This document shows, in pieces, positions 35,894 through 43,891 of a DNA stretch of 64,000 nucleotides. The position numbers were made by a program, and so were the translations under genes. Location: the NCBI RefSeq assembly GCF_004402235.1, contig NZ_SOFS01000012.1, forward strand, positions 372,001 to 436,000. The letters run 5' to 3'. Position 1 is the first letter of the stretch. Each line of letters begins with the position of its first letter. The notes beneath the pieces were generated by a model. It ran no database searches. It worked only from the letters and a program-made list of their open reading frames with translations, and was not told the DNA's origin. This DNA comes from Cryobacterium glucosi (GTDB lineage Bacteria > Actinomycetota > Actinomycetes > Actinomycetales > Microbacteriaceae).

Positions 35894-37009
35894 ATGCAGG
35901 ATTTGAAGGTAATCGGAGTAGAGAACGGCGCGCTGCTTGCAGCGAGCGAGGATGGTGACCGTTTTCGGATCCCCATCGACGAGGTTCTCCAGTCCCGGCT
36001 TCGCCAAACCCAGATAGAACACACCCCGAAAACAAAGCTGTCCCCGCGGGACGTGCAAGCGCACATCCGTTCCGGCATGTCGGCTGAGGACGTCGCCGCC
36101 GTGACGGGAGCCCCGATCGACTTCGTCCGTCGCTTCGAGGGTCCGGTTGTCGCCGAACGCGAGTACATCGTCTCGTGCGCCCTCGGCGTGCCCGTCCACA
36201 CCGCGATCGAGCCCGATCCCGGAGAGGGATCCGCGACGTTCGGCGGCGTCATCCGCGAGCGCCTCGCCTCCCTCGGGGCAACGGACGAACGCTGGGCCAG
36301 CTGGAAGGAACCCGGCGCCGGCTGGATCGTCAAGCTTGCCTTCACCGCGGACGACATCGACCACGATGCCCGCTGGTCCTTCGAACCGAAGAAGAACGCG
36401 CTCTCCCCCCTCGGCAACGAGGCCATCGCACTCTCCCAGCAGGGCGAGCTCAAGGGCGCGCTCATCCCCCGCCTCCGCGCGGTCGGCGCGGAGACGAGCC
36501 CCGCCGACGTGTCCCGCTTCGACAGCGGCGCATTCACGTTCAAGGAGTCCCTGCCGGACGAGCTCATGAACGACACGGCGCCCCAGTTGGATCCGATCCC
36601 CTATTCCCGCTCGGCCGGAACGACGGAGGCCGTGTCCAAGGCGGCGATCAAGCGTGCCGCAGAACCGCCCAAGAGCCTGAGCGAGACCGCGGACCTGCTC
36701 GAGTCCCTGCGCCGCCGCCGCGGCGAGCGTGAAGCCGCCGTCCTCGGCTCAGGCGCCCCCGTCCCGGACTCCCGGGGCGAAGCGCCGGCACCGGGCGGAC
36801 CGCGACTCATCGACGACCCCGCCCAGGCATCCGTCGCCGACACCCCGGTCGAGGCCCCGCGTACGGACCCGACCCGCAACGCCTGGGCCTCCCAGGCGGC
36901 CACCGGGCAGCCGCGCAACACCGGCAACCTCGGAAAGCGTGGACGCGCCTCGATGCCCAGCTGGGACGAAATCGTCTTCGGCGCCCGCACCGACGACGAC
37001 CTCGCCTGA
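35894..37009 (+). CDS. sepH: Septation protein SepH
   Basis: A 371-aa SepH (DUF3071). The N-terminal conserved domain (1-160) includes a helix-turn-helix (MSAEDVAAVTGAPIDFVRRF) and the block RWASWKEPGAGWIVKLAFT. A long, low-complexity Pro/Ala/Arg-rich tail ends in the conserved SMPSWDEIVFGAR. In Streptomyces and Mycobacterium SepH promotes FtsZ assembly at the division site. The ATG at 35894 has GAGAGGG upstream. Confidence 0.93.
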   Translation: MQDLKVIGVENGALLAASEDGDRFRIPIDEVLQSRLRQTQIEHTPKTKLSPRDVQAHIRSGMSAEDVAAVTGAPIDFVRRFEGPVVAEREYIVSCALGVPVHTAIEPDPGEGSATFGGVIRERLASLGATDERWASWKEPGAGWIVKLAFTADDIDHDARWSFEPKKNALSPLGNEAIALSQQGELKGALIPRLRAVGAETSPADVSRFDSGAFTFKESLPDELMNDTAPQLDPIPYSRSAGTTEAVSKAAIKRAAEPPKSLSETADLLESLRRRRGEREAAVLGSGAPVPDSRGEAPAPGGPRLIDDPAQASVADTPVEAPRTDPTRNAWASQAATGQPRNTGNLGKRGRASMPSWDEIVFGARTDDDLA

Positions 37010-37132
37010 GCGCTCACCTCCTCCTCCTCCTCCCCCCCCGCTTCCGTCCTCCGCGGGCGGGGACCCGGCCCGGCCACGATCCGACTTCGTCGCCGTGGCT
37101 GGTATTCGGCGGGCCTCGTTGTTATAGTTTTA

Positions 37133-37148
37133 TCGAACATACGTTCGA
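37133..37148 (+). promoter_or_regulatory. LexA (SOS) box
   Basis: TCGAACATACGTTCGA is a perfect palindrome matching the actinobacterial consensus TCGAAC-n4-GTTCGA. It starts 4 nt after a TATAGT -10 box (37123-37128) and 20 nt before the GTG at 37169, so LexA would block transcription initiation. Confidence 0.9.
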
Positions 37149-37168
37149 TACGGCAGGCGAGGTGATCA

Positions 37169-37471
37169 GTGGTCCCGATCGACGGGCAACACCCTGAACC
37201 CGTCACGGTCCAGACGAACAGCAGGGGAGAACCCCGCCGGATCCTCTGGCGCTCGCGACGATTCCGGGTGACGGACACGCCGACCGCCCTCGTCGGCACG
37301 GCGGACTGGTGGCGCCCCTTCGCGCCGAACACCTTCGGTGTCGGGCATCCGCCGCTGTGCATCGCCGGCTGGCGGTTCCAGGCGACGGCGGAGGACGGCG
37401 AAACGCACGTCTTCGACGTGCGCCATGCGACGGAAGACGACGACTGGTTGCTGCTGCGGACCTTCGACTGA
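37169..37471 (+). CDS. DUF6504 protein, SOS-controlled
   Basis: A 100-aa protein with the DUF6504 pattern: RRILWRSRRFRVTDTPTALV, WWRPFAP and the C-terminal DDWLLLRTFD. This domain is often found beside or fused to the translesion proteins ImuA/ImuB/DnaE2. None of those is in this window, so this is a stand-alone copy. The GTG at 37169 follows GAGGTGATCA. A perfect LexA box lies 20 nt upstream, so it should be induced by DNA damage. Confidence 0.85.
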   Translation: MVPIDGQHPEPVTVQTNSRGEPRRILWRSRRFRVTDTPTALVGTADWWRPFAPNTFGVGHPPLCIAGWRFQATAEDGETHVFDVRHATEDDDWLLLRTFD

Positions 37472-37504
37472 CCCGGCCGGTTCCACAGTGTCCCCGCCCG
37501 GCGT

Positions 37505-37510
37505 CATACT
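37505..37510 (+). promoter_or_regulatory. -10-like box before AlkZ-like gene
   Basis: CATACT, then 6 nt, then ATG. It is weaker than the other leaderless sites (first base C). Read-through from the SOS promoter is also possible. Confidence 0.35.
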
Positions 37511-37516
37511 GGCCGC

Positions 37517-38689
37517 ATGCCCACGCGTGCCTCCCGCTCCGATGTCCTGCGCCTCCGACTGGTGAGCCACGGGCTTTCCGCGCCCGCAGGAGAGGCCGGC
37601 GGGCCGGACGGCCCGCTCGCCGTGGTCGAGCGGATGCTCGCGGTGCAGGCCCAGGACCTTCCCGCGGCGAGCTGGGCGCTCGGGGTGCGCTCCCCGGGCA
37701 CCGTCGCCGCCGATGTCCTGTCCGCGCTCGATGCCGGGTCGATCGTGCGTTCGTATCCGATGCGCGGAACGCTGCACCTGGTCCCCGCGACCGACGTCCG
37801 GTGGATGCTGGACCTCACCGCCGCGAGGGTGCTCGCATCGATGGCGACCAGGCAGAGACAACTCGGGCTCGACGACACCATCATCGCCGCGGCCGCGGAG
37901 GCGGCCACCGGCCTCCTCTCCGGCGGCAGGCGCCTCAGCCGCACCCCGTTCCTCGCCGGGCTGCGGTCCGCGGGGATCAACCCCGACGGCCAGCGCGGCT
38001 ATCACCTGATCGCCGCCCTCGCGCTCGCGGGTCTCGTGGTCTGGGGTCCCAACCAGGACGGCCAGCCTGCGCTCGCCCTGCTCGACGAGTGGGCGCCCGC
38101 GCAGCGCCGCCTCGACCGAAGTGAGGGACTCGCCGAGTTCCTCGTCCGCTACCTGGATGGCCACGGCCCCGCGACCCTGCGCGACTTCGCGGCGTGGACC
38201 CAGCTCACGGTCGCTGACGCCCGGGTCGCTCTCGCGGAAGCCGGCGACCGGCTGGAGGAGCTCGAGGTGGACGGCGAGACCCTGCTCCTCCCCGCGGCCA
38301 CGGAACGCGGCACCCTCGGCTCGCGACCGGCACAGCGCACGCCCGTGCTCGCGCTGCCCGGCTTCGACGAGTACCTGCTTGGCTACCGCGACCGGTCGTA
38401 CGTCGTGGACGACGCCGATTTCCCGCGGGTCGTTCCCGGTCTCAACGGGATCTTCCTGCCGCTCATCGTCGCGGACGGGCGCGTGATCGGCACCTGGCGG
38501 AAAGAAACCACGCGCACCAGGGCGGCCGGACCGACCGTCGCGGTCGAGGCTGCGCCGTTCGGCACCCTCACCGCACGGCGAACCACCGGCTTCGCCAGGG
38601 CGATCCGTGACTATTCCGCCTTCACCGGACTTCCCACGACGATCACTCCCCCGACTGCCCCTTCCGCTCGAGCGGGCACGATATCCTGA
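37517..38689 (+). CDS. AlkZ-like winged-helix DNA glycosylase candidate
   Basis: A 390-aa protein of the HTH_42 (winged-helix DNA-binding) family that includes Streptomyces AlkZ and E. coli YcaQ, glycosylases for bulky adducts and interstrand crosslinks. It has the VQAQD segment, matching the catalytic Q-x-Q motif of the AlkZ group. Family blocks RGTLHLVPATDVRWML and LALPGFDEYLLGYRDRS are also present. It starts 45 nt after the SOS-controlled DUF6504 gene, so it may be induced with it. Whether it acts on crosslinks is inference. Confidence 0.85.
   Translation: MPTRASRSDVLRLRLVSHGLSAPAGEAGGPDGPLAVVERMLAVQAQDLPAASWALGVRSPGTVAADVLSALDAGSIVRSYPMRGTLHLVPATDVRWMLDLTAARVLASMATRQRQLGLDDTIIAAAAEAATGLLSGGRRLSRTPFLAGLRSAGINPDGQRGYHLIAALALAGLVVWGPNQDGQPALALLDEWAPAQRRLDRSEGLAEFLVRYLDGHGPATLRDFAAWTQLTVADARVALAEAGDRLEELEVDGETLLLPAATERGTLGSRPAQRTPVLALPGFDEYLLGYRDRSYVVDDADFPRVVPGLNGIFLPLIVADGRVIGTWRKETTRTRAAGPTVAVEAAPFGTLTARRTTGFARAIRDYSAFTGLPTTITPPTAPSARAGTIS
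38682..38687 (+). promoter_or_regulatory. -10 box, leaderless FUSC gene
   Basis: TATCCT, then 6 nt (GAACGG), then GTG. It overlaps the last codons of the AlkZ-like gene. Confidence 0.5.
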
Positions 38690-38693
38690 ACGG

Positions 38694-39731
38694 GTGAGAA
38701 TATCGGCCCGCGTTCGATCCTCGAGCCGGATTCCGTTGCTCCAGGCTGTGAAGACCTCCCTCGCCGTCATGCTCGGCTGGGTGCTTTCGCAGGGACTCCT
38801 GCACACTGAGCTCCCGATCTTCGCCGCGATCGCGGCGCTTCTCGTCGTGCAGCCGAACATCAACCAGACCCTCGGCCGGGCGATCGAGCGCAGCCTCGGC
38901 GTCGTCGGCGGGGTGCTCGTCGCCTACGGCGTCGGCGTAGCATTCGGCAAGTCGAGCTGGATCGTGCTGCTCGCGATCGTATTCTGCATCCTGCTCGCCT
39001 GGGCGCTCCGCCTGGCCCCGAGCTCGGCGAGCCAGATCCCGATCAGCGCCATGATGGTGCTCTCCATCGGAGCCACGACGCCGGAATACGCCAGGGATCG
39101 CATCATCGAGACGATGATCGGCGCCGCGGCCGCACTGCTCGTCAATGCGCTCATCGTGCCGCCGGTGCTGCTCGCGCCCGCGCACGAGACGGTCATCCGC
39201 CTCGCTCGCGAGGTCGCGGACACCCTGGACCGCATCGTCGACGCGCTGCGCTTCCCGCAGACGCAGACGCAGATCGAGGAGATGATGATCAAGGCGCGGC
39301 TGCTCAGGCCGATGCTGAACAAGGCGGAGAAGGCCCTCAAATCAGCGGAGGAGAGCCTGACCCTGAACCCGCGCCACACCACGAACCGACGCCTGCTCGA
39401 CGTCGACGAGGAGTTCTACAACCGGCTGACCTCTCTCGTGACCCGTGCGATCGGCATGACGAGGTCGCTCAGGGACCACTACGACCATTCCCTGCATCTC
39501 GAGCCGACGGTGCTCGCGATCACCGTCGAGCTGAGCCGCTCCGCGCACGACCTCCGGCTCCTCGCTGCGGAGGCGGACTATCCCGATCGGGATCACCTGC
39601 CCGTCGCGGTGGAACCGCCCGCCCTGACCGAACCGCTCCTGATCATGACGCCGCATCCGCAGCACTGGATCCTGATCGGATCGCTCATGGAGGACCTGCG
39701 GAGGGTCCGCGAAGAGATCAAGGGCGAGTAG
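38694..39731 (+). CDS. FUSC/aromatic-acid-exporter-family membrane protein
   Basis: A 345-aa protein with a hydrophobic N-terminal half (about six membrane segments, residues 15-165) and a helical, charged cytoplasmic half, the layout of FUSC/ArAE transporters. Blocks AVKTSLAVMLGWVLSQ and VVQPNINQTLGRAIERSLG are typical. The substrate is unknown. The GTG at 38694 is 4 nt after the AlkZ-like stop. TATCCT 6 nt before it suggests its own leaderless promoter. A bidirectional terminator follows. Confidence 0.88.
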   Translation: MRISARVRSSSRIPLLQAVKTSLAVMLGWVLSQGLLHTELPIFAAIAALLVVQPNINQTLGRAIERSLGVVGGVLVAYGVGVAFGKSSWIVLLAIVFCILLAWALRLAPSSASQIPISAMMVLSIGATTPEYARDRIIETMIGAAAALLVNALIVPPVLLAPAHETVIRLAREVADTLDRIVDALRFPQTQTQIEEMMIKARLLRPMLNKAEKALKSAEESLTLNPRHTTNRRLLDVDEEFYNRLTSLVTRAIGMTRSLRDHYDHSLHLEPTVLAITVELSRSAHDLRLLAAEADYPDRDHLPVAVEPPALTEPLLIMTPHPQHWILIGSLMEDLRRVREEIKGE

Positions 39732-39740
39732 TAGCCCAAA

Positions 39741-39772
39741 AAAAGGGGCCCCACCTAAGTGGGACCCCTTTT
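39741..39772. terminator. Bidirectional terminator between FUSC and YceI genes
   Basis: A 14-bp stem with one mismatch (AAAAGGGGCCCCAC / GTGGGACCCCTTTT) and a CTAA loop serves both converging genes. Confidence 0.9.
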
Positions 39773-39787
39773 CACGAACCGGGAAGA

Positions 39788-40351
39788 CTACGCCTGGTTG
39801 AGGACGGCCTGCAGCTCGATCGTGATGGTGACCTTTTCACCGAGGAGGAAGCCGCCGGTCTCAAGCGCTGCGTTGTAGTTGAGGCCGAAGTCGGCGCGGG
39901 TGATCTCGGTCTTGGCCGTTGCACCGGCCTTGTAGTTGCCGTACGGGTCGGTGCCGAAGCCGCCGAACTCGAAGTCGAAGGTGACGGGCTTGGTGACGCC
40001 CTTGATCGTGAGGTTGCCGTCGACGAGGAACTCGCCCTTGACTTCACGGACACCGGTGGAGACGAAGTCGATCGTCGGGTAGGTCTCGGCCTCGAAGAAG
40101 TCGCCGGTGCGGAGGTGGCCGTCGCGGTTGGCTTCGTTGGTGTTGATCGAAGCGACGTCTGCCGAGGCGGTGACGACGGAGTCGAGGGGGTTCTCGCCGG
40201 TGACGAAGGTCGCTGCGAAGGTGTCGAACGTGCCCTTGACCTTGCTGATCATGATGTGGCGGATGCTGAAGCCGACCTCGGAGTGGGTCGGGTCGATGGT
40301 CCAGGTTCCGGCCTTGTAGCCCGGGATGGTCGTCGCGGTGGTTTCGGTCAT
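39788..40351 (-). CDS. YceI-family protein
   Basis: A 187-aa lipocalin-like beta-barrel of the YceI family, thought to bind isoprenoid or other long hydrophobic ligands. The blocks are WTIDPTHSEVGFSIRHIM, KVKGTFDTF, DGHLRTGDFFEAETYPTIDF and GNLTIKGVTKPVTFDFE. No signal peptide is visible, so it is probably cytoplasmic as in many actinobacteria. The ATG at 40351 has GAGGAG upstream. Confidence 0.93.
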   Translation of the reverse strand: MTETTATTIPGYKAGTWTIDPTHSEVGFSIRHIMISKVKGTFDTFAATFVTGENPLDSVVTASADVASINTNEANRDGHLRTGDFFEAETYPTIDFVSTGVREVKGEFLVDGNLTIKGVTKPVTFDFEFGGFGTDPYGNYKAGATAKTEITRADFGLNYNAALETGGFLLGEKVTITIELQAVLNQA

Positions 40352-40495
40352 GATGCTCCTCAAGTCTGCGTGACGGATGGATCGCCGCCCTCGGATACAT
40401 GCAAGCGCATAGAGAGCGGGTTTATTCCGGATCGGGGAGAAACTCCCGAAATACTTTTGCCGGACTACACTCGGCCATCACAGGGGAGGCCGGTC

Positions 40496-41287
40496 ATGCT
40501 GCAGCTTCGGGACATCGCGGGCGAAGCCGTCATGCTGCTCGCGGGCGGTCGCTCCATCCTGCTCCAGCTCGCGGATCCGGCGATCGGGCACGGGGTCGCC
40601 CACCACAGCGATTTCGAGAACCGGCCGCTCGACCGGCTGGCCGGCACCCTGAGCTACGCATACGCCGTGACCTGCGGCACTCCCGATCAGGCAAGGGCTG
40701 CGGTCCGGCGGGTGAACCGGGCCCACGTTCCCGTCGTCGGCGCGGCAGCCGGCGGGGCGCCAGCGTACAACGCCTTCACGCCCGAGCTGCAGCTCTGGGT
40801 GGCCGCGACGCTCTACGACTCGGCCGTCGGCATGTACGAACGGGTGTTCGGAGCGTTCGACGAAGGCACCGCCGAGTCCCTGTACCGGGAATACGCGGTG
40901 CTCGGCACGGCCCTGCAGGTGCCCGAAGCGCTGTGGCCGCGCGATCGGGCGGCCTTCGCGACCTACTGGCAGGAGAGGCTCGATGGGCTCCGGACGGATG
41001 ACACCACCCGGGAGGTCGCCAGACGGCTCCTGTACCCCCGCAGCGGGCCGCTGCTGTTGCGCCTGGCCATGCCCCTCGCTCGCCTGGTCACCGTCGGACT
41101 GCTGCCACCCTCCGTGCGCGACCTGTTCGACCTGAGCTGGTCTCCTCGTCGGCAACGCCGCTTCGACCGGATGCTGCGCCTCACGATCCGCGTCTACCCG
41201 CTGCTCCCGAGGCGCGTGCGGCACTGGCCGCGCGACCACTACCTCGGCTCCCCCGCTCCGTCAGCCGCACGGATTCGTGTTCGCTGA
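40496..41287 (+). CDS. DUF2236 (MpaB-like) oxygenase-family protein
   Basis: A 263-aa protein of the DUF2236 family, which includes the haem b latex-clearing oxygenase and MpaB. Family blocks are ILLQLADPAIGHGVAHHSDF, LDRLAGTLSYAYAVTCGTPDQ, HVPVVGAAAGGAPAYNAF and the VAATLYDSAVGMYERVFG helix. The histidines of HGVAHHSD are candidate metal ligands. The ATG at 40496 follows GGGGAGG. The substrate is unknown. Confidence 0.88.
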   Translation: MLQLRDIAGEAVMLLAGGRSILLQLADPAIGHGVAHHSDFENRPLDRLAGTLSYAYAVTCGTPDQARAAVRRVNRAHVPVVGAAAGGAPAYNAFTPELQLWVAATLYDSAVGMYERVFGAFDEGTAESLYREYAVLGTALQVPEALWPRDRAAFATYWQERLDGLRTDDTTREVARRLLYPRSGPLLLRLAMPLARLVTVGLLPPSVRDLFDLSWSPRRQRRFDRMLRLTIRVYPLLPRRVRHWPRDHYLGSPAPSAARIRVR

Positions 41288-41329
41288 TCCGTTTCGCTGA
41301 TCCGTGGAACGCCGCGTTTGCCGGGGCGA

Positions 41330-41335
41330 TACACT
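41330..41335 (+). promoter_or_regulatory. -10 box, leaderless DUF2252 gene
   Basis: TACACT, then 6 nt (CTCGCC), then ATG. Confidence 0.55.
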
Positions 41336-41341
41336 CTCGCC

Positions 41342-42724
41342 ATGGACAGCACGACGGACACCGTTCGCCCCACGACGACGCAGCATGAAGAGCTGGGCCG
41401 TGCAGCGCGGATGCGGCTGCCGCGATCGTCGCTCGCCGCCTGGGAGGCCCCGGCGAATCGCAACGATCCGGTGGACCTGCTCCTGGGCCAGGCGAGCACG
41501 AGAGACCCGTCCCTGATCCCGCTGCGGCATGCCCGGATGGGCGTGTCACCGTTCACGTTCTTCCGTGGAACGGCGCTCGTGATGGCGCGGGACCTCGCCG
41601 CGCTTCCGGACACGGGGCTCGGCACCCAGCTCTGCGGTGACGCGCACCTGTCCAATTTCGGCCTGTTCGCGAGCGAGGACCGCCGCGTCGTCTTCGACGT
41701 CAACGATTTCGACGAGACCTGGCGCGGACCCTTCGAGTGGGACGTGAAGCGTCTGGCGACCTCGTTCGTCCTCGCCGCTGCCGACGCCGGCCTGCCTGCC
41801 GAGATCGGCAGGGCTGCTGCCCTCGAGGCCGCGCACAGCTATCGCAGCACGATCGCGGACTATTCGAGTATGCCCATCATGCGCGTCTGGTACGACCGGA
41901 TGGAATCGAGCCACGTCGAAGCCATCATCTCCGCGTCGACGGGCAAGACCGGTCGCCGCGCGGTCAGGGACAGCGTCGCCAAGGCGGAGACCCGCGACAC
42001 CTGGTCCGTCGTGCGCAAGCTCACCCGGGTGGTGGACGGGCACCGGCGGTTCCTCGACCAGCCGCCGCTGCTGACCAGGATCCCGCTCGCCGGCTCGACG
42101 GCCGAAATCGTCGAGGCGACCTTCGCCGCCTATCGCGCATCGCTCAACGAAAGCCGCAGGCGCCTGCTCGACCGGTTCCACATCATCGACTTCGCCCACA
42201 AGGTCGTCGGGGTCGGCAGCGTTGGCCTGTACTCCTGGGTCGTCCTGCTCGAAGGGATCGGACCGGAAGACGTGCTCGTGCTCCAGCTCAAGGAGGCACA
42301 GCGATCGGTGATCGACCGGAGTGACACGGCGACGGGGTCGCACGCGGGGCCCGCCCATGCCGGCCAGCGCGTCGTCGAGGGCCAGCGCCTGATGCAGGCC
42401 TCGGGAGACGTGTTCCTCGGTTGGGCGACGACCCCGCTCGGCGGGCAGTACTACGGGCGTCAGCTGCGCGACATGAAGTGGTCGCCCGATCCTGCGACGT
42501 TCACCGCGGCAGGGCTGCTCGCCTATGCCCGGCTGACCGGCACGACACTCGCGCGCGCCCACGCCCGTTCCGGAGACCCGGTGCCGATCGCCGCCTACCT
42601 GGGCCTGGGCGGCAAGGCCGACAGGGCGTTCGCCGACTTCGCGGTCGCCTATGCGGAGCAGGCCACGGCGGACTACGCCGGTTTCGTCGCCGCGACCAGG
42701 TCAGGGCGCCTCGTCAGCGCTTAG
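41342..42724 (+). CDS. DUF2252 protein (kinase-like fold)
   Basis: A 460-aa DUF2252 protein, function unknown. The segment CGDAHLSNFGLF followed by VVFDVNDFDETW resembles the catalytic loop and metal-binding aspartate of aminoglycoside-phosphotransferase-type kinases, so a small-molecule kinase activity is plausible but unproven. Other family blocks are FFRGTALVMARDLA and YYGRQLRDMKWS. The ATG at 41342 lies 6 nt after TACACT with no ribosome site. Confidence 0.88.
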   Translation: MDSTTDTVRPTTTQHEELGRAARMRLPRSSLAAWEAPANRNDPVDLLLGQASTRDPSLIPLRHARMGVSPFTFFRGTALVMARDLAALPDTGLGTQLCGDAHLSNFGLFASEDRRVVFDVNDFDETWRGPFEWDVKRLATSFVLAAADAGLPAEIGRAAALEAAHSYRSTIADYSSMPIMRVWYDRMESSHVEAIISASTGKTGRRAVRDSVAKAETRDTWSVVRKLTRVVDGHRRFLDQPPLLTRIPLAGSTAEIVEATFAAYRASLNESRRRLLDRFHIIDFAHKVVGVGSVGLYSWVVLLEGIGPEDVLVLQLKEAQRSVIDRSDTATGSHAGPAHAGQRVVEGQRLMQASGDVFLGWATTPLGGQYYGRQLRDMKWSPDPATFTAAGLLAYARLTGTTLARAHARSGDPVPIAAYLGLGGKADRAFADFAVAYAEQATADYAGFVAATRSGRLVSA

Positions 42725-42737
42725 TGGAAACCGTCGC

Positions 42738-43274
42738 CTAGAAGAAACCGTCCGGCGTGCCCGCCGCCTTGGTGACCTCATCGGTGCCGATGTGGGCTGC
42801 GGTGAGCTTGGCCATCGCCACGCGGAGTCCCGATTCCATCTGGGCAGCCCAGACCTCGGTCTCCCGGCTCGACGCGTCCGCGACGTCGGCCCGCTTGATC
42901 GCGGTCTCCTTCTCGGCGCGCTCGTTCTTGACCTGCTGGATGCTCAGGGTGATTCCGTAGTACGCCGCGACCATCGAGGCGATCGGAGTCGCGAAGACGG
43001 CGAGGGCGTTGATGCTCTCGCTCGAGACGCCGACGAGGATCATCACGACGAACGCGAGTCCGAGCATCCCGATGGCGGCCAGCACGACGAGCGCAGTGCG
43101 CGACGCGCCGCTCCCGCTGGCCGAAACGGCGGATGCCGGCCGAGGCTGCTTCTCCGGCGGGGCCGAGATCGCCCGGGACCCGGTCTCCGTTCCAACGACC
43201 GGGGTCACGGCCGTGTTGTCACCCGTGTTGTACGGGGTGGTGCGGTTGAAGTTCTCTGTCGGAAAATCAGTCAT
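42738..43274 (-). CDS. Hypothetical two-TM protein, 178 aa
   Basis: No family recognised. A disordered N-terminus (1-58, rich in Thr, Asn and Pro) is followed by two membrane segments (about 60-82 and 88-110). A charged C-terminal helix, probably coiled, follows (VKNERAEKETAIKRADVADAS...). The ATG at 43274 has GGAG 8 nt upstream. It lies downstream of the trehalose operon on the same strand, 93 bp after the helix-turn-helix gene, with a tandem 17-bp repeat in between that may be its regulatory site. Confidence 0.75.
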   Translation of the reverse strand: MTDFPTENFNRTTPYNTGDNTAVTPVVGTETGSRAISAPPEKQPRPASAVSASGSGASRTALVVLAAIGMLGLAFVVMILVGVSSESINALAVFATPIASMVAAYYGITLSIQQVKNERAEKETAIKRADVADASSRETEVWAAQMESGLRVAMAKLTAAHIGTDEVTKAAGTPDGFF

Positions 43275-43293
43275 GGTGGTACTCCGTCATCCC

Positions 43294-43327
43294 TGTGGTT
43301 TCGGCACGTATGTGGTTTCGGCACGTG
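43294..43327. repeat. Two tandem 17-bp repeats
   Basis: TGTGGTTTCGGCACGTA is followed directly by TGTGGTTTCGGCACGTG and a further TGTG. It sits 20 bp before the start of the two-TM gene. Confidence 0.8.
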
Positions 43328-43366
43328 TGTGTGGGTCTGAAGCTGCGGGCATCCGCCCGATCCGGT

Positions 43367-43891
43367 TCACGTGGTCCGGCCGGCCTGGCCGGACGCGTCC
43401 GGCGGGCTCGGCACGTCGTCCGCTGCGTCGAGGAAGACCCGTTTATACGAGCGGCCGTCCGGCAGCTCGATGGTCTGGCTGGCCAGTTTACCCCGGCTCA
43501 CCCGGAGATAGACGGCCTGGACGGTGATACCGAGCCTCGTCGCCGCCTCCGCGACCGAGTATCCGGGCAGTTCGGTCGGCACGGAACTCGGACGGGCCGA
43601 TCGCTTCCGGCCTGCCTCGAGGCGGGCGGCGATCTCGGAATCCGAACCGCTCCACCGCCACCTGGCCGCCGGTGGTTTCAGCCCGGCCGCCGCCGCGATG
43701 GCCTCCCAGCCGGTACCGGCGGCGAGGGCGTCCCGCACCGCGGCGAGGGTCGCCGGGTCGGCGTCGAGGGCGAGCAGCAGCCGGCGGATGCCGCGTACGC
43801 GGTCGAGCGGGTCCGCTGCGGAATCGAGGGCCGCGAGTGCGGCAAGGGCCGTTCCGGTCTCCGCGGACAGGAAGCCGCGCTGACCGCTCAC
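43367..43891 (-). CDS. Helix-turn-helix protein ending the trehalose operon
   Basis: A 174-aa protein whose C-terminal part (about residues 112-160) is a MerR-like or excisionase-like winged helix: [21 protein letters not shown] followed by a strand and SYKRVFLD. The N-terminal 75 residues are helical and Ala/Leu-rich. It overlaps the treZ stop by 4 nt (GTGA), so it is translated with the trehalose enzymes and could be their regulator. It lacks the usual C-terminal MerR sensor domain. Confidence 0.8.
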   Translation of the reverse strand: MSGQRGFLSAETGTALAALAALDSAADPLDRVRGIRRLLLALDADPATLAAVRDALAAGTGWEAIAAAAGLKPPAARWRWSGSDSEIAARLEAGRKRSARPSSVPTELPGYSVAEAATRLGITVQAVYLRVSRGKLASQTIELPDGRSYKRVFLDAADDVPSPPDASGQAGRTT

